Assembly (NCBI GenBank): GCA_018402545.1
Contig: JAGYIL010000004.1
Location: 1-64,000, forward strand
Source of the DNA: Saccharospirillum sp.
GTDB taxonomy: Bacteria > Pseudomonadota > Gammaproteobacteria > Pseudomonadales > Natronospirillaceae
Direction: 5' to 3'
Length of the DNA: 64,000 nt
In this document: positions 27,081-35,144 of the stretch, in pieces
Layout: each line of letters starts with the position of its first letter
How positions within the stretch are numbered: the first letter of the stretch is position 1
Made by a program: the position numbers and the translations under genes
Notes under the pieces: model-generated
The model's database searches: none
The model's input: only the letters and a program-made list of their open reading frames with translations
Told to the model about the DNA's origin: nothing

Positions 27081-28631
27081 ATGACGCAGTTGGTCCAGGA
27101 CTATTTTACCGCTTCGGCACGCCGCTTCCCCGACAAGATCGCCGTTCGTTGCGCCGATCAGTCCATCACTTACCAGGCACTCGATCAGGCAACCAATCGA
27201 CTGGCCCGTCATCTTTCAGGGTGCGGTGTACCAGCCCAGTCCATGGTCGCGTTTTTCATGCCCAAGAGCCTGGAGTCGATGCACTGTATCCTCGGCATTT
27301 TAAAAGCCGACTGTGCCTACGTTCCCATTGATGTGAATTCACCCGCGCAACGGCTGCAATCGATTCTTAAGAGTCTCGACTCCCGTGTCATACTGGTCAG
27401 CGATGCCAGCGAAGCCCTGTTGCGAGAGCGTCTGCCGGAGGATACCGGCATCGACATCATCAACGTCAATCAACTTGCTGATGCGTCGTTGAGTTCTGAG
27501 CCGCCAGCCTGCACCAATTTATCGATCGACCTGGCCTATGTGCTGTTTACCTCCGGTTCCACCGGTGTGCCCAAGGGCGTGATGATTCCGCACAAGGCCA
27601 TTGTGGATTACATCGACTGGTGTGTTGAAACCTACGAACTGACCGACCAGGACGAGATTGCCAACCACGCACCGCTTTACTTCGATAATTCGACCTTCGA
27701 TCTCTACACCGCTTTCAAAACAGGCGCGACCCTGCATCTGGTCGACGATGCCCTGAATGCTGTTTTACCCAGGTTGATCCGCTGGCTCGACGAGCATGCC
27801 ATCACCACCTTTTTCTGCGTGCCGTCGGTGCTGACCCTGTTGCTCAAATCCCGTCGACTGAAGCCGGAGGCGTTTCGCCAGGTGCGGCATATTCTGTGCG
27901 CCGGTGAAGCCTTGCCACCGACCGTGGTGCGTCAGTGGATGCTGATGTACCCCCACATTCAGTTCACCAATATGTACGGCCCCACAGAAATCACCGTCGA
28001 TTGCACCTATCACATCATCGACGAGGTACCGGCCGCTGACGCCCGCTCTATTCCAATTGGCAAGCCACGGCGCAACATGGACATCTGGGTCAGAACCGAG
28101 CTGGGCGAGCTGACCCGCAAGCCGGGTGCCCAGGGAGAATTGCTGGTGCGCGGTACCTCGGTCGCCTATGGCTATCTGGGGCTGACCGAAAAGACCGCCG
28201 AGGTGTTCATTCAAAACCCCTGGCACCAGCGCTTCCACGACCCGCTGTATTGCACCGGCGATCTGGTTCAGATCGACGACGCCGGTTTGCTTCACTACCT
28301 CGGCCGACTGGACGACCAAATCAAGTACCTCGGGTATCGTATCGAACTGGGTGAAATAGAAGCCGGTTTGAACAGTCTGGAGGCCATCGAAGAGGCCGTT
28401 GTGGTGTTCAGCCCGGAACAGGAAGGTGAAGAGCCCTTTATTGCCGCCCTGATTCACGCCGACCCGGCCGTCAGCCAGACCGATCTGATCGTAGCCATGA
28501 AGGCACGCCTTCCCGGTTATATGGTGCCTACCCGTATTGAACGAACCGACCAGCCGTTTCCGCGCACGCCCAATGGCAAGTACGACCGGAAAACCATTCT
28601 GAAACGCTTTGTCACAACGGAGGCCGCATGA
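27081..28631 (+). CDS. Exosortase-A-associated AMP-forming acyl/aminoacyl ligase
   Basis: This 516-residue adenylating enzyme has the motifs of NRPS-like stand-alone A domains: FTSGSTGVPKG (about 155-166), NMYGPTEIT (297-305), YCTGDLVQ, GRLDDQIKYLGYRIE and the catalytic Lys500 in PNGKYDRK. Asp202 in YFDNSTFDLY aligns by eye with the Asp that binds the alpha-amino group in amino-acid-activating A domains, so an amino-acid substrate is likely. It should load one of the two free carrier proteins in this locus. GGAGG lies 7 bases before the ATG. Its stop overlaps the SGNH gene start. It corresponds to the acyl-CoA ligase found in type 1 XrtA loci. Confidence 0.9.
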   Translation: MTQLVQDYFTASARRFPDKIAVRCADQSITYQALDQATNRLARHLSGCGVPAQSMVAFFMPKSLESMHCILGILKADCAYVPIDVNSPAQRLQSILKSLDSRVILVSDASEALLRERLPEDTGIDIINVNQLADASLSSEPPACTNLSIDLAYVLFTSGSTGVPKGVMIPHKAIVDYIDWCVETYELTDQDEIANHAPLYFDNSTFDLYTAFKTGATLHLVDDALNAVLPRLIRWLDEHAITTFFCVPSVLTLLLKSRRLKPEAFRQVRHILCAGEALPPTVVRQWMLMYPHIQFTNMYGPTEITVDCTYHIIDEVPAADARSIPIGKPRRNMDIWVRTELGELTRKPGAQGELLVRGTSVAYGYLGLTEKTAEVFIQNPWHQRFHDPLYCTGDLVQIDDAGLLHYLGRLDDQIKYLGYRIELGEIEAGLNSLEAIEEAVVVFSPEQEGEEPFIAALIHADPAVSQTDLIVAMKARLPGYMVPTRIERTDQPFPRTPNGKYDRKTILKRFVTTEAA

Positions 28632-29359
28632 TTGTTAACCCCCTGATCAAACGCCGGCGCCCGGGTCTTAAATGGGTGCTGTTGATCACCGCGGTTGTGC
28701 TGGCCACGCTGGCAACGGTCGCGATCGCGTTTTTCAGGCAGACGGATCTGCCGCTCAGAGATGCGATGTTTGATGAGCATGCAGCACAGCGTCAGCAACT
28801 GTTGCTGGAACAGGACAGCGCCACCGACGCCGGTGCCATCGTACTGCTTGGCGACAGCCATCTGGAATTGATGGACAACGAACAGCGCTGGCCGGGTTCC
28901 TTGAATCTTGGTATTCGTGGCGATACCACGGCCGCCGTACTCGATCGAATGGACAGCTACCAGAGCCTGGCAACGGCCAGTGTTGTGATCATCAGCCTCG
29001 GCGCCAATGACATTGCTAATGGCTACCGGGTCAACCAAAGCGTAGACAACCTGCGCGATATTGTCTCGCGACTGCCCGGGCAAACACCGGTCATACTGAC
29101 CACCATTCACGCCATGGATGAGCGCGTTGGGCTGGTGGGGTACAACCGCAATATTCGCCGCTGGAATGAAGCCTATCAGGAGGCCTTTGCGGGCTCTGAT
29201 CAGGTGCAACTGATTGCCTCACCCCACGCCCCGCAGAGCGACAGCGACAACCTGGCCGTGGCCATGCACAGTGGCGATGGCATTCATCTGAATCAGGCTG
29301 GTTACGATGCCTGGCTTTCCGCCCTGAGACCCGCCGTCGATAGCGTACTTGAAGAATGA
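28628..29359 (+). CDS. Membrane-anchored SGNH/GDSL hydrolase
   Basis: This 243-residue protein has one N-terminal transmembrane helix (about 15-37) and a periplasmic SGNH domain. Block I is LLGDSHLEL with the nucleophile Ser, block III is SLGANDI, and block V is DGIHLN with the Asp/His pair. It could act as an O-deacylase, or as an acyltransferase on the polysaccharide in the periplasm. It overlaps the ligase by 4 nt. Its 3' end overlaps the convergent hydrolase gene by 58 bp, an antisense overlap of coding ends. Confidence 0.88.
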   Translation: MIVNPLIKRRRPGLKWVLLITAVVLATLATVAIAFFRQTDLPLRDAMFDEHAAQRQQLLLEQDSATDAGAIVLLGDSHLELMDNEQRWPGSLNLGIRGDTTAAVLDRMDSYQSLATASVVIISLGANDIANGYRVNQSVDNLRDIVSRLPGQTPVILTTIHAMDERVGLVGYNRNIRRWNEAYQEAFAGSDQVQLIASPHAPQSDSDNLAVAMHSGDGIHLNQAGYDAWLSALRPAVDSVLEE

Positions 29360-31050
29360 TCGGCAGGGATTAACTGCTGGCAGAGGTGGTCGATCAGCCG
29401 CTGCCGGCTAACGCCGGTGGTGAAGGTGTGATCGGCCTGTTCGACCTGGTCCCAGCTAACCTGTCCGGTTTGGATCAGCCGGGCCAGGGTGCGTCCGCCC
29501 GCCTCACGCAGAGCTGCCATGCCAGGCTCATCTGGCGAAAACACAAAACGAACCACCAGACCACGCTCCGTTAGTTGGTTAAGATCCCGCGCCAGTGGCG
29601 ACAGTTGTCGGCTAAAGCGATGGCTGGTCGCACGTGCAACCCGGCCGACACGTTTCACCAGATAACGGCCCACATTCAGCCATTTCTGCGGCGAGGTGAC
29701 CAAGCGTAGCCAGGCCCTGGGGTCGCTGGTCGACTGCGCATACTGCGCGCGAGTAAGCGCCGATTGAGCTCCCGAAGGCATACGGCTGTCGTCACCTTCC
29801 TGCCAGTAAAGCGTTTGCACATTAATCAGCGTCAGCCCGGCCACTGGAATGTCCGGATGCGCAAGAGCCGCCTGAAAGGCGTTGTAAGCTCCGGCGCATA
29901 CCCCAAGTAAGGTTACCGCGGGCGCCCCAAGATCGATCACTGCCCGGGCCATGTCTGCCAGGTTATCGCGACCGTTCAGGTTGTAGGCTTCATTGCTCAA
30001 TGCCTGGGCGTGTTGCGGGCTGTCACCCAAATGCGCGAGGTCCAGTCGAACGCTGGCAATGCCCTGCACCGCCAACTGCCGGGCAAGGTCAACGTGCAAC
30101 CGGTTTGGCCCCGCATGGTGGCCCGCGCCGGTATTGGGGATCAGCACCCAGGGGGCTGTGCTCCTGGTCCGTAACGGCCGGGTCAGAATGCCGAAAACAG
30201 CGCCGGCCCTCAGTGGGGTTTCGGTAAACCCGGAGGATTGCCAGCTTTCTATGGAGGCCGGGTTTGCGGGCGGGTGGGCGTTGGCGGTGACGGGTTGTGA
30301 GCCGAGCCATGCGATCAGGTGCTCAATGTCCTGTTGCGGAACCACCGAGGCCTCAGCCTGGCGCGCCATGGCCGATAGCGCAGAAGAGCCGAGGCGGTCT
30401 ACCTGACCACCGGCCGCCTCAAGCCCGGCCAGCGCGGCAATGCGCTTCTGTTCCGGGGTGTGAATCACCAGGGTATTCAGTGGGTAGTCGGGTTCAACCG
30501 CCAGCGACCGTTGCTCCAGCTGCGCCGCCGTGTCGCGGTGCATGGGGTAGCCGCCCCCGGTCAGGCAGGGGGCATCGTCCGGTGCCTGACTGTGCAGCTG
30601 CAGGTCAATCAGATTCAGGTCACGAACGAACGTCTGGCCCCGGGTGTGCGGGTACCACCACACCAGCCCCGCCAGCGGGCATCGGGAAATAACCGCTGGT
30701 GTGAGCAAACAGCTGGCCCGCATGGCCAGTAACACAGGGGCGAGACCGCTGTGCCGGTGCACCCAGTCGGTGACGGCGATCAGGGCCTGTTCCCAGTTGT
30801 CCAGTGCCATGGGTTCGGTTAACTGACCGCTGCTGTTGCCGTAACCGGGCAGATCAAGTACCAGCGCTGCCTGACCGGAGGCCTGCAATTGCAACGCCAG
30901 CTGACGCAGCGTCGTGTGGCAGTGCATGTATTCCGGGCCGATCGGGTGGCACAGCACCACAGGCGGTGCACGGTGTGTCTCTACATCGAACCAGTGCGCA
31001 AAAACAGCACCGTCGTTATCTGTGGGTAGCCAGAAGGTGTGCTGCTTCAT
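29302..31050 (-). CDS. Two-domain alpha/beta hydrolase (XrtA hydrolase 2 + hydrolase 1 fusion), copy A
   Basis: This 582-residue cytosolic protein has two consecutive alpha/beta-hydrolase domains. The first half (1-245) has the start VVLCHPIGPEYMHCH and the degenerate elbow LLAMRASC, without the GxSxG box. The second half (about 270-570) has a GxCxG elbow, GVCAGA with Cys385, plus SPDEPG and ADHTFT as candidate Asp and His. In XrtA loci hydrolases 1 and 2 are usually separate genes. A Cys nucleophile suggests acyl transfer or a thioester reaction. It overlaps fkbH-like by 4 nt and is the last gene of the large minus-strand operon. Confidence 0.85.
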   Translation of the reverse strand: MKQHTFWLPTDNDGAVFAHWFDVETHRAPPVVLCHPIGPEYMHCHTTLRQLALQLQASGQAALVLDLPGYGNSSGQLTEPMALDNWEQALIAVTDWVHRHSGLAPVLLAMRASCLLTPAVISRCPLAGLVWWYPHTRGQTFVRDLNLIDLQLHSQAPDDAPCLTGGGYPMHRDTAAQLEQRSLAVEPDYPLNTLVIHTPEQKRIAALAGLEAAGGQVDRLGSSALSAMARQAEASVVPQQDIEHLIAWLGSQPVTANAHPPANPASIESWQSSGFTETPLRAGAVFGILTRPLRTRSTAPWVLIPNTGAGHHAGPNRLHVDLARQLAVQGIASVRLDLAHLGDSPQHAQALSNEAYNLNGRDNLADMARAVIDLGAPAVTLLGVCAGAYNAFQAALAHPDIPVAGLTLINVQTLYWQEGDDSRMPSGAQSALTRAQYAQSTSDPRAWLRLVTSPQKWLNVGRYLVKRVGRVARATSHRFSRQLSPLARDLNQLTERGLVVRFVFSPDEPGMAALREAGGRTLARLIQTGQVSWDQVEQADHTFTTGVSRQRLIDHLCQQLIPADHSSSTLSTAGLRAESQAS

Positions 31051-32684
31051 GTAGGGCTCGTTTCGGTGGCGGAATGAAGGGTGAACAGGGTGCGCGCAGT
31101 CTGGGTTTGTTGCGCCAGCCGGTCCCGCTCAATGCGGTTATGGTCCAGTGCCAGTGTGTCCAGAAAATCCTGCAGGGGTCGGTTGCGCTCGGTGTTCACC
31201 CGGTCGAAAACCAGTATTTCACTTGCGATCGGCTGTTCAGTCAGAACATGCAAAAACGCTGCTTCGACCTGACGTTGCAGCACCCGGCACGACATCACCC
31301 AGGCACGAATGCAGCCCTCCACATCGATCAGACAGGCCATGATCTCGCCATGGGCACCGTGCGCATCGGCCAGGCTGGCGGAGTACAGTCGGCCACCCTG
31401 GCCAAGAACCAGATCGAGCTCGTCGTCCGTCCAGCGCTTGCCATTCAAATTGAACTGATTGGTCTTGTTGATCAGTTGCAAGGCCCGGTCGCGCTGTGTC
31501 TGGCTGCGGTCGTGCCAGGTGAGCTGCATCTCGAGTGAACTCAGAAAGGCCGTCAGATCGGCCCCTTCGGCGTTTACCGGAGCCATGCCTTTAAGCCGCG
31601 TCCGGTAGAGTTCTGTGCGTTGCCGGTCTTCCTGGCTGGTGGTGTCCTGTTCGAAGTGCGTTAGCAGCCGGGCCAGAAAATCCGGGAAAGCGGCCACGGA
31701 TTCTGGAAATTGCAGGCACTGAACCTCGGGCAACGCGGTGCTGACTTCCGACAGTTCGACCGGGTTGTCGTCGACAAACACCACGGCATCCAGACCCAGA
31801 TCCAGCTGTTCCAGCAAGTGACGGATCTGGGCCGACTTGGGCTGATAACTGCCCAGAATAGCGACCAGGTCAGCGTCATTCAGTGTCATATTGCCCGCTT
31901 CAAACGGAGCCCGGGCCAGGTCGGCATCGTTGCGACTGACCGCGGCGATCAGGGTGCCGCTGTGCTTCAGGCGCTGCAACGCCTGCTGATACAAAAAGTG
32001 TGGGTAGCCGGCGCCTTCGGGCCGGTACTGAATGCCTTCCAGGCCGTCTTCACCGATGATGCCCCGCCACATCACCTGATCGAGATCCGTCACCAGCACC
32101 TTGCGCGGCACCTTCGGGTTTGGGTAGCGCAGCTCATACAGGGCTTCGGCAACGGCATCGGCACCGCGGCCTGCGATGGCAACACCGGTGTTCAGAAAAC
32201 TGGTCAGATCAAAGGCCTCGCCATCAAGCAGCCGGGCACCAGCCCGATAAGCGGCTTCGCGCAGCCGGTGGGCAAGCTGGGCGTGCAGTGCCAGGTTGGC
32301 CATAACCGGTGGCATGAGTGCATCGAGGTAGAGAATGGGCACGCCGCGTTGCTGCAGGCGTTGTTCCTGTGCGGTCAGTCTCGCCTCCAGGTCGGCCAGG
32401 TCCAGCGGTTGGGCGGGCAGCCCGGTGCGCCAGTCGGTTTCCGGCAACCAGTCCCAGGGCAGCATCAGCCAGACTTCATCGTGGCTGGCGGCGGTATAGC
32501 TTTGTTGCGCCAGCGTATTGAACGGCAAATGCTCAACCGTTAATCGTTGCCCTGCCAGGGCGTGTCGCGCCTGTAAGTACAGATCGAGATTCTCACTCTG
32601 AAACGACGTTGCCAGCAGGACGGTTGATGCCGGTGCGTCGTCGGGGAGCGCAGCGACTGTACGTTGTGCTTGCAGATATTTCAT
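31047..32684 (-). CDS. FkbH-like HAD-superfamily acyltransferase/phosphatase
   Basis: This 545-residue protein resembles FkbH, which takes 1,3-bisphosphoglycerate, dephosphorylates it and loads a D-glyceryl group on a carrier protein. The HAD motif I is VTDLDQVMWRGIIGEDG (Asp200, Asp202). Motif II is AVSRNDADLA and motif IV is VVFVDDNPVE. The C-terminal GNAT-like segment has INKTNQFNLNGKRW. The N-terminal 190 residues are the usual SGNH-like/unknown region of this family. Its neighbour 10 bp upstream is an acyl carrier protein gene, so glyceryl or another small acyl loading on that protein is plausible. Confidence 0.88.
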   Translation of the reverse strand: MKYLQAQRTVAALPDDAPASTVLLATSFQSENLDLYLQARHALAGQRLTVEHLPFNTLAQQSYTAASHDEVWLMLPWDWLPETDWRTGLPAQPLDLADLEARLTAQEQRLQQRGVPILYLDALMPPVMANLALHAQLAHRLREAAYRAGARLLDGEAFDLTSFLNTGVAIAGRGADAVAEALYELRYPNPKVPRKVLVTDLDQVMWRGIIGEDGLEGIQYRPEGAGYPHFLYQQALQRLKHSGTLIAAVSRNDADLARAPFEAGNMTLNDADLVAILGSYQPKSAQIRHLLEQLDLGLDAVVFVDDNPVELSEVSTALPEVQCLQFPESVAAFPDFLARLLTHFEQDTTSQEDRQRTELYRTRLKGMAPVNAEGADLTAFLSSLEMQLTWHDRSQTQRDRALQLINKTNQFNLNGKRWTDDELDLVLGQGGRLYSASLADAHGAHGEIMACLIDVEGCIRAWVMSCRVLQRQVEAAFLHVLTEQPIASEILVFDRVNTERNRPLQDFLDTLALDHNRIERDRLAQQTQTARTLFTLHSATETSPT

Positions 32685-32693
32685 GGCAGCGGC

Positions 32694-32921
32694 CTAGAGG
32701 TAGCGGTTCACCAGCTCGACGCAATCGTCGAGCGTATTCAGTTGCATGGCGTCGTCGAGGCTTAAGGCCAGATCGAACTCACCTTCCAGTGCCGATACCA
32801 GAGCCACCTGTGCCATTGAATCCCAGGTTTCACACTGGCTGCGATGCACGCCCTCAGCCGTGTCGAGCTTGATGATGCTGCTCAGAATGGCGTCGATGTC
32901 GTCACGAAGGGAGGCTTCCAT
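32694..32921 (-). CDS. Acyl carrier protein 1
   Basis: This 75-residue stand-alone carrier protein has the phosphopantetheine attachment Ser35 in TWDSMAQV, followed by the acidic helix II/III pattern (LEGEFDLALSLDDAM). The start at 32921 (MEASLRDD) has AAGGA upstream. Longer in-frame starts would add 39 unrelated residues. It lies directly before the FkbH-like gene, matching the FkbH-FkbJ pairing known in glyceryl/methoxymalonyl pathways. It overlaps the end of the upstream acyltransferase gene by 20 nt. Confidence 0.9.
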   Translation of the reverse strand: MEASLRDDIDAILSSIIKLDTAEGVHRSQCETWDSMAQVALVSALEGEFDLALSLDDAMQLNTLDDCVELVNRYL

Positions 32922-34053
32922 GCGCGGGTCCTTTTGGTTTTGGTCGATGAGTGAGTCTGGGTCTGATGTGATGTTTATAGACCTGGCGGCAGGCACCGGC
33001 GATCCAGCGATCACCGAGCAGGTGAACCAGCAACGCAAATAGCAGGCTCAGGGCGGTGCACAGCAACAGAATCACCAGGCCCGGCATTTGCCCGTACCAG
33101 GCGTCTATAAGGTAGCGGCCCAACTGGTGATGCACCAGGTACAGCGGGTAAGTCAGACTGCCGAGCAACAGGATCCAGGGGCGGTTGGCCGGGTTCCAGT
33201 AACCCAGGCTAATGGCCGTCAACGCAGCGAAGCCGAGTGCGAGCAACAGGCTGCCGGCCAGCCAGTCGAAGCCGGTGCTGGTGCCAAAGTTATAAAACGC
33301 GATCTGCTCGGGCAGGTAACTGCAGGCCAGCGCAAAGCTGCCCAGCAACACTAGCCAGGCCCAGGGGTCCCGCCGTTCGGTGCGCAAGGCACACAGGGTC
33401 ATACCGGCAATAAAATAGGCGGAGTAGTCGGGCGCGATCAGGTACTTCAGAAAAAACGGCTGGCCCACCAATCGGTAGCCGATGGCGGAGATCAGCCAGA
33501 GGCTCAGCCAGAACCGGTAGGCACCCAGCTGACGAGTCAGTAACGCCAGCCCGATCAGAATGTAAAAATGCAGTTCGACCAGCAACGTCCAGTAAACCGG
33601 GTCGAGATGGGTGACGCCCAGGTAAGACTGCACCATGGTCAGGTTGGCGGCGACCTCGAAAGCGCTGACTTCAAGGCTGGCGCCAAGAAAGAACCAGAGC
33701 ATGGCAAGGGTAAACAGAATGGAAACCCAGTAAGTTGGAAACAGCCGAATCCAGCGATAGACCGCAAAATCGAGCGCCGTGCGGCCACTGGCCGATGCAA
33801 AAATAATAAAGCCACTGATCAGGAAAAAGAGGTTAACGCCCATAAACCCGAAATGGGTAACGTTGGACCAGCCCGGCAGCAACTCGGTCGAGGCGACGAG
33901 ATTGTAGCGATTGGGAAAATTCGTGTTGCCAACACCACTGGCGGTGTAGTGGTACAACAGCACCATCAGGGCCGCAAAAAACCGCAGCAGATCCAGTGCG
34001 GGCAATCGCATGTCTTGCCGTGGCAGCGGTGCGGAAAACCAGTAAGCCTTCAT
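32902..34053 (-). CDS. Membrane acyltransferase (acyltransferase 3 family)
   Basis: This 383-residue integral membrane protein has about ten transmembrane helices. It shows the AT3 signatures: N-terminal LPALDLLRFFAALMVLLYHY with the conserved Arg and His, FLISGFIIF, and RWIRLFPTYW. The family O-acylates exported sugars (for example OafA, WcaF-like functions). It overlaps the neighbouring acyltransferase by 4 nt and the carrier protein gene by 20 nt, so it is tightly coupled to the acylation module. The donor could be acetyl-CoA or the group built on the carrier protein. Confidence 0.88.
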   Translation of the reverse strand: MKAYWFSAPLPRQDMRLPALDLLRFFAALMVLLYHYTASGVGNTNFPNRYNLVASTELLPGWSNVTHFGFMGVNLFFLISGFIIFASASGRTALDFAVYRWIRLFPTYWVSILFTLAMLWFFLGASLEVSAFEVAANLTMVQSYLGVTHLDPVYWTLLVELHFYILIGLALLTRQLGAYRFWLSLWLISAIGYRLVGQPFFLKYLIAPDYSAYFIAGMTLCALRTERRDPWAWLVLLGSFALACSYLPEQIAFYNFGTSTGFDWLAGSLLLALGFAALTAISLGYWNPANRPWILLLGSLTYPLYLVHHQLGRYLIDAWYGQMPGLVILLLCTALSLLFALLVHLLGDRWIAGACRQVYKHHIRPRLTHRPKPKGPAHGSLPS

Positions 34054-35144
34054 ACCCTCCCCCGTGGCTGGCCAATCAGCCAGTTTGCATGGTGCGAGAA
34101 AACGCGGCGGGTAATTAGCATGGCGCCATAAAAGACAGCCAGACTCAGCACCACCCGGATCAGCCAGGTACCCAGGTTGCCCGTAATAAGACCATGGTCC
34201 AGTGCAATGGCAACCGCGAGGGTGCCATAGGTATGCGCCAGGAAAATGCCGTAACTTTCAGCGGCCCATGGCCGCAGTACGCGATGCAATGCTGCCGACA
34301 ACGACAGACAAATACTCAGTAGCAACACGGCCAGTGATAATTTGTTGATCAACAGAAAATCGATTAAAGCACGCTCGGGCCCAAACCATTCAGTCACCCG
34401 GTAAACCCCGGCATGCTGTTCCACCAGCGTCATCCATAGAAAGGATGCAGTGGCCAGCACGGCACTTACCCACACAATGGTGCGATGACCCGGCTGGCCC
34501 CGTTCAAGCCAGAGCGCCGCCAGCATTCCCAGCAACAAACCGGGCCAGAAATACATCCACAGCCACCAGACTTCCCGGTTGGGGTAGTGGGGGCGTTGAA
34601 TCATGTTGGCCCAGATCACAGCTGCGATAAAAACGCAAAGCAGCAGGGCAGGGCGTCTTGCCAGAGCAAGCCACAATGGCAGCGACAGGTAGATCAGCGC
34701 GAGCATCGGTATGAACCAGAGCGGGTAATTCGCCGTCGTACCACCGGTAATGACGTACCAGCCCAATTGCAACCACAGGGGCCACTCGGCCAGGTGCGGA
34801 TAATTCGCACTCGGCTCACCGTTGGGAAAATATTCGTAGGCCAGCCCCGGTACCAGCCAGACCAGATAAGGCACCCCTATGAAACAGGCGTGCCGTGTCA
34901 GAAATCGGCCATAAGCGGTTGCCGTGCTGAGCTCAGTGCGCTTTAGCGTCAGCAACAGGCCGGTTAGAAAGACAAAAAACACCGGTGCATTGTTGAACAG
35001 GTTCAACAGCCAGCGCTCTGTGGCTCGATGGCCTGACCAGTTTAATAGATCGAAACAGGCGAGGCTGGCCACCGCTATCAGCAACGCCAGTGCCCGATAA
35101 CTTGACAAGGCTGCACGCCAGTGAGGGTTTATTGGCTCAGCCAT
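34050..35144 (-). CDS. Second membrane acyltransferase (AT3/OpgC-like)
   Basis: This 364-residue polytopic membrane protein has about ten transmembrane segments. The N-terminus LSSYRALALLIAVASLACFDLLNW replaces the strong AT3 signature with a variant lacking the usual His. FFVFLTGLLLTLK and RFLTRHACFIGVPYLVW match the OpgC/AT3 group. The ATG at 35144, overlapping the upstream stop by 8 nt, is preferred over a GTG at 35192. It is a distinct paralogue of the gene it overlaps downstream. Confidence 0.78.
   Translation of the reverse strand: MAEPINPHWRAALSSYRALALLIAVASLACFDLLNWSGHRATERWLLNLFNNAPVFFVFLTGLLLTLKRTELSTATAYGRFLTRHACFIGVPYLVWLVPGLAYEYFPNGEPSANYPHLAEWPLWLQLGWYVITGGTTANYPLWFIPMLALIYLSLPLWLALARRPALLLCVFIAAVIWANMIQRPHYPNREVWWLWMYFWPGLLLGMLAALWLERGQPGHRTIVWVSAVLATASFLWMTLVEQHAGVYRVTEWFGPERALIDFLLINKLSLAVLLLSICLSLSAALHRVLRPWAAESYGIFLAHTYGTLAVAIALDHGLITGNLGTWLIRVVLSLAVFYGAMLITRRVFSHHANWLIGQPRGRV

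Noticed and set aside
31047-32921. Polyketide or nonribosomal peptide biosynthetic cluster
   Set aside because: FkbH, carrier proteins and an A-domain ligase are present, but there is no ketosynthase, condensation or thioesterase module; the surroundings are EPS genes.
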